A stretch of 64,000 nt of DNA from Thalassobius sp. Cn5-15 (GTDB lineage: Bacteria > Pseudomonadota > Alphaproteobacteria > Rhodobacterales > Rhodobacteraceae): the NCBI RefSeq assembly GCF_022347685.1, contig NZ_JAKRGF010000001.1:372001-436000 (forward strand), written 5' to 3'. A model generated the notes under the pieces. The model was not told the DNA's origin and made no database searches. It saw only the letters and a list, made by a program, of their open reading frames with translations. The position numbers were made by a program, and so were the translations under genes. Below are positions 55,514 through 64,000 of the stretch, in pieces; position 1 is the stretch's first letter, and the number at the start of each line of letters is the position of its first letter.

Positions 55514-56443
55514 ATGGCGTCGCAAGATAATGCACAGGCCGCCGCCGCGCGTGCGGACGAAATTCGGCGTGAGGCGCTGGCGCAGCTCGCCTCCCCGCAA
55601 AAAACCTACAAAGCCCGCGCTGCAGTGATTGAACTGGGCGAACTGGCCGACACCTTCCCCGAGTTGGAAAAAGACCTCCCCTTCCTTCAGGCACGCATTC
55701 TGGCCACTCTGGCACGCGGTGGCCGCGTCAGGCAGGCACAAAAACCACTCTTTCGGCTGTTTCGCGCGTCACTGGAATGCGCAAAACCTGAGGTGTATCA
55801 ACAGTTCGAGAAGGTCTTGAAGTACATCTGCGACAGAGACGGTCAACTGGACGGTCTGCATTTCCACCGCAGCTTCAGTGAATTGGACCACGATACGATC
55901 TGGGCTGACATTGGCGCGGGGATTGAAAAGTTGCGGGCGCACGGCTATGAGGCGTTCTTAAACTCCGGAACCTTGTTGGGAGCCTATCGCGACAAGAAAC
56001 TGATTTCCTACGATGATGATGTGGATCTGGGCCTCTGCTTTGAGGCGGACAGTGCCGAAGATGCAGCGGAGAAATGGTTTGCCTTGACGGCTGACCTGGC
56101 CGAAGCAGGACTGCTGAGTGGGGAACAGACCCGGAACCCCGCCACACGCAAACTGAAATCGGACGGCCCTTATAACATCGACCTGTTCCCTGCGTGGAAC
56201 CAGAACGGGCGGTTTCACATTTACCCCTATTGCGCCGGTGATCTGGCGACCGACAGTTTCCTGCCGACCCAAATCTGCGAAACCACAGGCCTGCCCATTC
56301 CAAACCGCCCCGATGAGGTGCTGGCGCAAAACTATGGCGAGGGCTGGGCGCAGCCGGACCCGGGATTTGTGTTCCGCTGGGGGCTGGCAAACCGCCAGTT
56401 CAAGGCCTTCCGCGAGCGGTTGGAGGCCTTGGAGGCGGACTAA
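55514..56443 (+). CDS. LicD-family transferase
   Basis: A 309-residue protein. Residues 1-120 are helical and without a recognised domain. From about 140 a LicD-type nucleotidyltransferase fold begins: LNSGTLLGAYRDKKLISYDD with the DDDVDLG metal-binding aspartates just after, and YNIDLFPAWN later. LicD proteins transfer phosphocholine or related groups to surface glycans. No choline uptake or activation gene lies near it, so the donor is unknown. No strong ribosome site precedes the ATG, leaving some doubt on the start. Confidence 0.8.
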   Translation: MASQDNAQAAAARADEIRREALAQLASPQKTYKARAAVIELGELADTFPELEKDLPFLQARILATLARGGRVRQAQKPLFRLFRASLECAKPEVYQQFEKVLKYICDRDGQLDGLHFHRSFSELDHDTIWADIGAGIEKLRAHGYEAFLNSGTLLGAYRDKKLISYDDDVDLGLCFEADSAEDAAEKWFALTADLAEAGLLSGEQTRNPATRKLKSDGPYNIDLFPAWNQNGRFHIYPYCAGDLATDSFLPTQICETTGLPIPNRPDEVLAQNYGEGWAQPDPGFVFRWGLANRQFKAFRERLEALEAD

Positions 56444-56586
56444 AATCGGCCAACCTCGGCATTCGGCTTGATTGCGCCACCGTCTGCGCGGAAAATGGCG
56501 CATTTTCCGTGACCTACTGCGACCAGCGCAGCTAGACATCCCTGTATTTTGCCGCCACTCTGCCGTTCACGCAACGGAGGCAGCAG

Positions 56587-57528
56587 ATGGCGGCGCAGAA
56601 AATCATCATTGATACCGATCCCGGACAGGACGACGCGGTCGCTATCCTTTTGGCGCTTGCCAGCCCGGAAGAAATTGAGGTGCTGGGCATCACAGCGGTT
56701 GCGGGCAACGTGCCGCTGGCGCTGACAGAAAGCAACGCGCGCCGAATCTGCGAACTGGCCGGACGGCCTGACGTAAAGGTGTTTGCCGGCTGCGATCACC
56801 CTATGGGCCGCGTATTGGTAACCGCGGAACATGTGCATGGGGAAACCGGCCTGAACGGCCCCACGCTTCCCGATCCAACTATGCCTCTACAGGATCAGCA
56901 CGGCGTTGATTTCATCATTGAAACGCTCCGCTCAGAACCCATTGGCACGGTAACACTATGCCCGCTGGGACCGCTGACCAACATCGCCACCGCGTTTGAA
57001 CGCGCGCCGGACATTGTCGAGCGGGTGAAGCAGATCGTATTGATGGGGGGCGCTTACTTTGAGGTTGGCAACATCACCCCCGCAGCCGAATTTAACATTT
57101 ACGTCGATCCACAAGCGGCTGATATCGTGTTTAAATCCGGTGCTAATATTGTCGTGATGCCACTGGACGTGACCCACAAAGCGCTGGTCACAACGTCGCG
57201 CAACGACGCTTTCCGCGCTGTTGGCAATCGCGTCGGCATCGCGGTGGCAGAGATGACCGATTTTTTCGAACGCTTTGATAAGGAAAAATACGGCTCCGAA
57301 GGGGCGCCGTTGCATGATCCCTGCGTCACGGCGTATCTGATCAATCCCGACCTGTTCTCCGGTCGCCATATCAACGTGTCGATCGAAACCCAATCCGAAC
57401 TGACCATGGGCATGACCGTTGCCGATTGGTGGGGCGTCACCGACCGCGCGCCCAACGCGTTGTTTATGGGCGATATTGACGCTGATGGTTTCTTCACCCT
57501 GTTGCGAGATCGGATGGCCCGCTTATGA
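56587..57528 (+). CDS. inosine-uridine preferring nucleoside hydrolase
   Basis: A 313-residue nucleoside hydrolase that releases bases from ribonucleosides. The calcium-binding DTDPGQDDA is at about 9-17 and GNVPL and MGGAYFEVGNITPAAEFNIY follow, with the later HDPC motif in PLHDPCVTAYL. GGAGG precedes the ATG. The stop overlaps the GNAT gene by four bases. The base preference cannot be read from the sequence. Confidence 0.93.
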   Translation: MAAQKIIIDTDPGQDDAVAILLALASPEEIEVLGITAVAGNVPLALTESNARRICELAGRPDVKVFAGCDHPMGRVLVTAEHVHGETGLNGPTLPDPTMPLQDQHGVDFIIETLRSEPIGTVTLCPLGPLTNIATAFERAPDIVERVKQIVLMGGAYFEVGNITPAAEFNIYVDPQAADIVFKSGANIVVMPLDVTHKALVTTSRNDAFRAVGNRVGIAVAEMTDFFERFDKEKYGSEGAPLHDPCVTAYLINPDLFSGRHINVSIETQSELTMGMTVADWWGVTDRAPNALFMGDIDADGFFTLLRDRMARL

Positions 57529-57971
57529 CTGCGCTGCGACTGGCGCGGCCGGATGATCTGCCTAAGTTGCTGCCGCTGGTTGAGGCTTTTCATGAGCACA
57601 TCGGCGCCCCAACAAAGACTGATCACTGTGAATCTGCGCTTTCCCCCCTGCTAGAAGGCAACCCGCTGGGCGTGGTCTACCTGATCGGACCGCGCATCGC
57701 GCCGATTGGTTATATCGTAATCAGCTTTGGCTGGTCCGTGGAATATGGCGGTATGATTGGCACCGTGGATCAGGTGTTTCTGCGCCCGTCCGTGCGCGGG
57801 CGCGGGATTGGTCATGAAGTGTTAAGCGAACTGCCAAAAGCGCTGGCTGATGCAGGGCTAAAGGCGATGAATGTCCAGATCCCCTTCGATGATGAAGCCG
57901 CACAACGATTTTACAGCCGCCTGCATTTCAAGCAGCGCAACGGGATTATTACTCTGACACGCGAAGGCTAA
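57525..57971 (+). CDS. GNAT-family acetyltransferase
   Basis: A 148-residue N-acetyltransferase. The acetyl-CoA loop is VFLRPSVRGRGIGHEVLSEL, with the R-G-x-G-I-G core, and QRFYSRLHFKQRNG gives the usual C-terminal tyrosine region. It overlaps the nucleoside hydrolase gene through ATGA, so the two share a transcript. The acceptor is unknown. Confidence 0.88.
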   Translation: MTALRLARPDDLPKLLPLVEAFHEHIGAPTKTDHCESALSPLLEGNPLGVVYLIGPRIAPIGYIVISFGWSVEYGGMIGTVDQVFLRPSVRGRGIGHEVLSELPKALADAGLKAMNVQIPFDDEAAQRFYSRLHFKQRNGIITLTREG

Positions 57972-58020
57972 ACGTCGCTTTTGCGATTGCCTTCGGGCGG
58001 ACGCACGTTACCTTCGCTCC

Positions 58021-59439
58021 ATGACACTACAGATCCCCTTTCAGAACAGCTACGGCACCCTGCCGGATCGTTTTTACACCCGCCAGACAGCAGAGCCGGT
58101 GCGCGCACCCGAGTTGCTGGCCTTTAATGAAGGCTTGGCTGCCGATCTGGGCATTACAGCAGGATTACCTGAGGAGATGGCGCAGGTGTTTGGCGGTAAC
58201 AAAGTGCCGGAGGGTGCCGATCCGCTCGCGCAGATTTATGCGGGCCACCAGTTCGGCGGGTTCTCTCCGCAACTGGGGGATGGTCGTGCGCTGCTGCTGG
58301 GCGAAGTGTTGAAGACTAACGGTCAACGCGTTGATATTCAAATGAAAGGGTCGGGGCGCACGCCCTATTCCCGCAACGGCGATGGGCGCGCGTGGCTGGG
58401 TCCGGTGCTGCGGGAATATCTGCTGAGTGAGGCGTTTCATGCCCTCGGCATCCCTACAACCCGCGCGTTGGCGGCCGTCGCTACTGGCGAACGCGTGCAG
58501 CGTGAAACCGGCCTGCCCGGTGCGGTGCTCACGCGTGTGGCAAGCAGCCATATCCGCGTGGGTACTTTCCAATATTTTTACGCGCGCCGGGATCTGGAGG
58601 GGTTGCAAGCGCTGTATGACTACACCCGCGATCGCCATTATCCGCAGGCTGAAACGCCTCATGACTTGCTGCGAGCGGTGATCGCACGACAGATCAAACT
58701 GGTGGTACAATGGATGGGCGTCGGGTTCATTCATGGGGTGATGAACACCGACAACACGACCTTGTCGGGTGAAACAATCGACTTCGGCCCGGCAGCGTTT
58801 ATGGATAAATTTCATCCAGTTACCGTCTATAGCTCTATCGACCATCAGGGGCGCTATTCCTATGACAATCAGGTAAACATCATCTGCTGGAACATGGCGC
58901 AACTGGCGTCCTGTCTGGTTCCCTTGATGTCCGACGGCGACGCAGCGGTTGCTGCGTTCACCGAAATCGTAAATACCATGCCCGAGCAGATCCGCACTGA
59001 GTGGTTGCGGGCGTTTGGGCAGAAAATCGGCATTGCCTCGGCCACGACTGAGGATGAACCGCTGATTGGCGACCTACTGCGCCTGATGACACAGCAAGAG
59101 GCAGATTTCACCAATACTTTCCGTGCTTTGTCAGAAGATGCGGAGATCAAGAACGTCAGCGATCCCGCCGCCTTCGCTGTCTGGCGGGCACGCTGGCGGC
59201 AACGTATCGCGGCAGAGGATGCGCCGCAGGACCTGATGTGTCGGGTGAACCCTGCTGTGATCCCACGCAATCATCGGGTGGAGCATATGATCACGGCAGC
59301 TGTTGACGGCGATATGGAGCCATTTCACCGGTTAATGCGTGTATTGTCGAAACCCTATGCCCTGGCCGTGGCAGACGCTGATCTCACCGCGCCACCACAG
59401 CCTAACGAGGTGGTTAAAGCGACCTTCTGCGGGACCTGA
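58021..59439 (+). CDS. selO: SelO-type protein adenylyltransferase (YdiU)
   Basis: A 472-residue SelO pseudokinase that moves AMP from ATP to Ser, Thr or Tyr of target proteins, linked in E. coli to oxidative stress. QLGDGRALLLGE, MKGSGRTPYSRNGDGRAWLG and HGVMNTDNTTLSGETIDFGP (metal-binding and catalytic Asn/Asp) are clear. The chain ends in FCGT; the cysteine corresponds in place to the C-terminal Cys/Sec of the family, which can form a disulfide with a mid-chain cysteine. Confidence 0.94.
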   Translation: MTLQIPFQNSYGTLPDRFYTRQTAEPVRAPELLAFNEGLAADLGITAGLPEEMAQVFGGNKVPEGADPLAQIYAGHQFGGFSPQLGDGRALLLGEVLKTNGQRVDIQMKGSGRTPYSRNGDGRAWLGPVLREYLLSEAFHALGIPTTRALAAVATGERVQRETGLPGAVLTRVASSHIRVGTFQYFYARRDLEGLQALYDYTRDRHYPQAETPHDLLRAVIARQIKLVVQWMGVGFIHGVMNTDNTTLSGETIDFGPAAFMDKFHPVTVYSSIDHQGRYSYDNQVNIICWNMAQLASCLVPLMSDGDAAVAAFTEIVNTMPEQIRTEWLRAFGQKIGIASATTEDEPLIGDLLRLMTQQEADFTNTFRALSEDAEIKNVSDPAAFAVWRARWRQRIAAEDAPQDLMCRVNPAVIPRNHRVEHMITAAVDGDMEPFHRLMRVLSKPYALAVADADLTAPPQPNEVVKATFCGT

Positions 59440-59450
59440 CACTCAAGGCG

Positions 59451-60086
59451 TTAGTCTTTGAAACGATTACGCAAACGGCGCGGGAAAAGCCGCGGATTGT
59501 TGCGCACAAATTCCTCAATCACCGCCGCCAGACCGCGCCGGCGGTTTTGATATTTCAAATAGGCCCAACCTGCGCTTGCACCGATCAGTGCGCCCGCGGC
59601 GTCAACGATTAGATCGCCCATCGTGTCCATCAGGCCGGATTTCTGCATATTAAGGCCAAAGAGCTGATCCATGCCAAATTCGAACACTTCCCAAAACGCA
59701 CCGATAGCTATTGCAAAACAGAACGCGAAAAACGCCATAGCAATGGGGGGTGCAGCATAGGCATCGCCTTGAAACATCATGAAAATCAACACGAAACCGA
59801 TCAAGCCGAACCCAACTGCGCTGCTGCCGTGCATGACCACATCCCACCACCAGAAAGCTTCGTAGAAATCAAACACCTCGCCCAGAAACAGCGTCCCTCC
59901 GACAAAGGCGACAATGGCTGCGATGAAACTTGGCGGCACCTTGATATCGGCCCAGCGGGCGACAAACAGTGGCGCCAGTGACACCGCCAGCGTGCCAAAG
60001 GACACAAAAGCAACCGACCACCGCCCCGCAAGTAGCGACACTGCGCCAAAAAGCGCCAATAGCGTCCAGATCGCGCGCGCCAACAA
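59451..60086 (-). CDS. DUF2238/YjdF-like membrane protein
   Basis: A 211-residue protein with six hydrophobic segments. LGEVFDFYEAFWWWDVVMHG, GAFWEVFEFGMDQLFGLNMQ and DTMGDLIVDAAGALIGA, with conserved acidic and His residues inside membrane-adjacent regions, match the DUF2238 family. The tail is strongly basic. The function is not known. It lies convergent with selO, with 11 bases between the stops, and is divergent from the EEP gene. Confidence 0.82.
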   Translation of the reverse strand: MLARAIWTLLALFGAVSLLAGRWSVAFVSFGTLAVSLAPLFVARWADIKVPPSFIAAIVAFVGGTLFLGEVFDFYEAFWWWDVVMHGSSAVGFGLIGFVLIFMMFQGDAYAAPPIAMAFFAFCFAIAIGAFWEVFEFGMDQLFGLNMQKSGLMDTMGDLIVDAAGALIGASAGWAYLKYQNRRRGLAAVIEEFVRNNPRLFPRRLRNRFKD

Positions 60087-60140
60087 TGTTTGTTCGCTAA
60101 ACAGGGTTCACTCTCCGTCGGTGATGACTATCTTGGGTCT

Positions 60141-60845
60141 ATGACAGCTGCCTCAGTATCGCCTTTCCGCGTCGCCAGTTACAACCTGCAAAAATGCGTC
60201 GGTCTTGACCTGCGTCGCAGACCAGGCCGCAGCCTTAAGGTGATCGAGGCGCTTGGCGCCGATCTGGTTGTGCTACAAGAGGCGGACAAGCGCCTACCGC
60301 CCCGTCCTGCCGCGCTCCCTCATGGTCTGGTCGAGGCACACGGCTGGCAGGTTCTGCCGTTTGGGCAGGTGGGCGGGTCTTTGGGCTGGCATGGCAATGC
60401 CATGCTGGCACAGCCCGGTATCACTGTCTTGCACACTGATCATATTGATCTGCCGGGGTTGGAGCCGCGCGGCGCGATCTGCGCCGATCTGGACACGCGA
60501 TCCGGCCCCTTGCGCGTGGTCGGCACCCATCTGGGCCTGATCCGCCGCCACCGCCTGCTGCAACTGGCAGCGATCCGTCGCCATCTGGACACGCTCGCGC
60601 CGATGCGCACGTTGATTGCGGGCGATTTCAACGAGTGGGGCAATGAGCAACCGCTTTCGGCTCAGTTGGGAAATATGCAGGTGCTGGCCACGCCCGCCAG
60701 TTATCCCGCGCCGCGCCCAATCGCGGGGCTAGATCGTTTTGCGTTATCGCCGGATCTAACAGTTGTGAGCGCAGGCGTGCATCGGCAGCGCCCTGCGCGC
60801 ATCGCTTCTGACCACCTGCCGGTCTGGCTGGATCTGGTGGCGTGA
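60141..60845 (+). CDS. endonuclease/exonuclease/phosphatase-family hydrolase
   Basis: A 234-residue EEP-fold enzyme. The metal and catalytic residues are seen in ASYNLQKC, VLQEADKR (Glu), VGTHLGLI (His), IAGDFNEWG (Asp-Asn) and ASDHLPVWL (Asp-His). No signal peptide is present. The fold serves DNases, phospholipases and phosphatases, and the substrate is not clear. I chose ATG at 60141, which avoids overlap with the divergent neighbour's promoter; a longer in-frame start exists at 60090. Confidence 0.85.
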   Translation: MTAASVSPFRVASYNLQKCVGLDLRRRPGRSLKVIEALGADLVVLQEADKRLPPRPAALPHGLVEAHGWQVLPFGQVGGSLGWHGNAMLAQPGITVLHTDHIDLPGLEPRGAICADLDTRSGPLRVVGTHLGLIRRHRLLQLAAIRRHLDTLAPMRTLIAGDFNEWGNEQPLSAQLGNMQVLATPASYPAPRPIAGLDRFALSPDLTVVSAGVHRQRPARIASDHLPVWLDLVA

Positions 60846-61021
60846 AGGAGATGCGAAAGTGATGTTCGCAAGGCCTGATCTTTGCGCATTGGCCCTCTTG
60901 CACCCTGCCCCACAGCCCGCTATCAGCGCAGCCCGAATCCAGCTGTGGCCAACCACACGTCTAGCGGTTAAATAGGAACCATTGACACGCCAAGCACAAA
61001 GCAGGCGACCAGAGGACAGAC

Positions 61022-61435
61022 ATGAGCGAAACGATCATCTCACGCTGCGAAGCCATGGGCCTGCGGATGACCGATCAACGCCGTACGATTGCGGCCGTGC
61101 TGGAAACCTCTGCCGATCATCCTGACGTCGAAGAGCTATATGCCCGCGCCTCCGCCCATGATCCGCGCATTTCTATCGCAACGGTCTATCGGACGGTAAA
61201 ACTGTTCGAAGAAGCAGGCATTCTGGACAAACACGAATTCGGCGACGGTCGCGCCCGCTATGAAAGTGCCGAGCGCGAACATCACGACCACCTGATTGAC
61301 TTGCAAAGCGGCGAGGTTATCGAATTCTGCGACCCCGAGATCGAGGCGCTGCAGGAAAAGATCGCTGAAAAGCTGGGTTACCACCTGAAGGGACATAAGC
61401 TGGAACTTTACGGCGTGCCGATTAAGAAGGCATGA
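61022..61435 (+). CDS. Fur-family metal regulator (Fur or Mur)
   Basis: A 137-residue Fur protein. The winged helix has SIATVYRTVKLFEEAGIL, and the metal-sensing residues include His33, the HHDH at 87-90, the FCDPEIE region near 102-108 and His125. The CxxC structural zinc site of many Fur proteins is replaced by DLQS in HLIDLQSGEV. In alphaproteobacteria close relatives often sense manganese (Mur) rather than iron. Which applies here cannot be decided, so no symbol is given. Confidence 0.9.
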   Translation: MSETIISRCEAMGLRMTDQRRTIAAVLETSADHPDVEELYARASAHDPRISIATVYRTVKLFEEAGILDKHEFGDGRARYESAEREHHDHLIDLQSGEVIEFCDPEIEALQEKIAEKLGYHLKGHKLELYGVPIKKA

Positions 61436-61526
61436 GCGGCGGGCGGGTTTACCGTGACTTCCGGTGCTTGCCCTGCAGAAGCGGGCACACTAACACAGTC
61501 TAGATCCCGCGAACAAAGGCCAGTCC

Positions 61527-62408
61527 ATGAACAACCTGCAAAGCATCATCCTTATGGTGGTTTCGATGCTGTTTTTTGCCATCGAAGACCTGTTTTTGAA
61601 ACAGCTCACCGCGGTGATGCCTGTCGGTCAGGTGATCGCACTATTGGGCGCTGGCGGTGCGTTTATGTTCGGCCTGATGGCGCGGCGCAAAGGCGAACAG
61701 CTGTTCCCCCGCGGCGCCGGTACCGCGGTTCTATATTGGCGCACCGCTGCCGAAGGATTGGGGTCTATCTTTATCGTTGGCGCGTTGGCGCTGGTGCCGC
61801 TGACCACCTTTTCCACCGTGTTTCAGGCCAGCCCGCTGGTGATCACACTGGGCGCCGCATTGTTTCTGGGCGAAACCGTGGGCTGGCGGCGCTGGTCGGC
61901 GATTGCGGTTGGTTTCCTTGGCGTGTTGTTGATCATCCGACCGGGCACCACGGCCTTTGATCCGGCCACGCTGTTGGTGTTGGGGGCGGTGGTGATGATT
62001 TCGGTGCGCGACGTGATTTCTCGGCGGTTGCCGAAGGATACGCCATCCACTGTGGTGTCGTTTCAGGGCTTCGGGTCGCTGGTGATTTCCGGCCCACTCT
62101 TGATGCTGGGCCTGGGCGACCTCCCGGTGATGGTCAGCAGCCATAACTGGGGCATCATGGCGTTAACAGTATCGGTCGGCATGGCGGGATATTATGCCAT
62201 CGTGATGGCCACACGGATTGGCGATGCTTCAGCGCTCGCGCCGTTTCGCTACAGCCGGATGGTATTTTCGATGACACTGGGCATTTTGATTTTGGGAGAG
62301 AGGCCAGAAATGATGACCTATGTTGGTGCCGCACTGATCATCGGGTCCGGTTTTTACACCTATATCCGCGAACGACGTTTGTTGCGCCGTGCGGCGCCTA
62401 CGGCGTAA
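61527..62408 (+). CDS. EamA/DMT-family transporter
   Basis: A 293-residue membrane protein with ten predicted segments in two EamA repeats. PLTTFSTVFQASPLVITLGA, FLGETVGWRRW with the following hydrophobic segment, and the second-repeat LGILILGERPEMMTY are typical. The family exports metabolites and the cargo is unknown. It lies 91 bases after the Fur-family gene on the same strand. Confidence 0.88.
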   Translation: MNNLQSIILMVVSMLFFAIEDLFLKQLTAVMPVGQVIALLGAGGAFMFGLMARRKGEQLFPRGAGTAVLYWRTAAEGLGSIFIVGALALVPLTTFSTVFQASPLVITLGAALFLGETVGWRRWSAIAVGFLGVLLIIRPGTTAFDPATLLVLGAVVMISVRDVISRRLPKDTPSTVVSFQGFGSLVISGPLLMLGLGDLPVMVSSHNWGIMALTVSVGMAGYYAIVMATRIGDASALAPFRYSRMVFSMTLGILILGERPEMMTYVGAALIIGSGFYTYIRERRLLRRAAPTA

Positions 62409-62525
62409 ACGCCGCTAATTTTTGATCAAACCCACATGAATCCCGCGCCCGCAACAGCGTTTGACCCGCAGGTTTCCGATCCGGCACTCTTTTTCACTCC
62501 TGTCTGGCGCAAACATCGCGCTTAG

Positions 62526-63881
<1,356 letters not shown>

Positions 63882-63905
63882 GCGGTTGCTGCTGCGAGCG
63901 AATTG

Positions 63906-63937
63906 GAAAGGGCGGGCTGAAAACTCGCCCTTTCTTT
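63906..63937 (+). terminator. terminator after eno
   Basis: GAAAGGGCG (63906-63914) pairs with CGCCCTTTC (63926-63934), extended by a G-C and a G-T pair, followed by TTT. Confidence 0.85.
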
Positions 63938-63981
63938 ATGAAAAGATATGATCAGAGACAGCACATTTAATTGAAGCCCGG

Positions 63982-64000
63982 CCCAACAGGAACTGTTGGG
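63982..64000. terminator. possible terminator cut by the window edge
   Basis: CCCAACAG-GAA-CTGTTGGG, a perfect 8-base hairpin, ends exactly at the last base, so the following bases cannot be seen. It may close a convergent gene beyond the window. Confidence 0.4.

Noticed and set aside
60862-60975. A 37-codon frame after the EEP-family gene, with GGAG upstream
   Set aside because: Spacing to the ATG is long and the peptide has no pattern. An earlier ATG after GGAG stops after three codons, which might be a remnant of a lost gene, but nothing else supports that.

Overview
The window is ordinary chromosome from an alphaproteobacterium, most likely a marine Rhodobacteraceae member (Roseobacter group). 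This rests on the moderately high G+C content, the recognisable protein families, and gene orders typical of that group: lptF-lptG-lptD-surA-pdxA-ksgA, prfA-prmC-DUF4167, rpsB-tsf, bdhA next to a patatin, gcdH beside a divergent LysR gene, and phoR-pstSCAB-phoU-phoB. It is densely coding. I saw no phage, insertion sequence, CRISPR array, rRNA or tRNA gene, and no clearly broken gene apart from the guanylate kinase cut by the left edge.

Layout. Positions 1-8550 hold the end of gmk, a gamma-carbonic anhydrase-like gene and a complete phosphate regulon, with a three-repeat Pho box before pstS and a terminator after phoB. Positions 8549-12650 hold a LysR gene divergent from glutaryl-CoA dehydrogenase, a small uncertain gene, and a LuxR-type regulator with no luxI nearby. 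Positions 12721-16740 hold tsf and rpsB on the minus strand behind a structured leader, divergent from a pseudouridine kinase/glycosidase pair. Positions 16853-24850 hold a DUF502 membrane protein, the bdhA-patatin pair, a strong candidate for a new small RNA (about 19623-19700, minus), a YejA-like binding protein with an entericidin-like lipoprotein, a cupin regulator divergent from an acyl-CoA ligase, and a FrnE-like DsbA protein.

Positions 25025-36946 hold a three-gene membrane cluster (Bcr/CflA, YitT, EmrE-like), a 3-hydroxyisobutyrate dehydrogenase-like gene, a penicillin acylase family enzyme, mfd, a small membrane protein, hemB and a YSC84-type lipoprotein. Positions 37013-46606 hold holC and pepA on the minus strand, then the outer-membrane biogenesis operon lptF-lptG-lptD-surA-pdxA-ksgA. 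Positions 46651-54224 hold a TetR gene divergent from an agmatinase, DUF4167-prmC-prfA, two small proteins, an M20 amidohydrolase and mazG. Positions 54307-64000 hold an iron-binding protein gene behind a candidate iron box, a LicD-family gene, a nucleoside hydrolase and GNAT pair, selO, a DUF2238 protein, an EEP-family hydrolase, a Fur-family regulator, an EamA transporter and eno.

Most of this is core genome. The best leads for something undescribed lie between genes: the small RNA with its own promoter and terminator, the three-way-junction rpsB leader, and several well-placed operator-like inverted repeats. All were found by eye and need comparative or transcript data.
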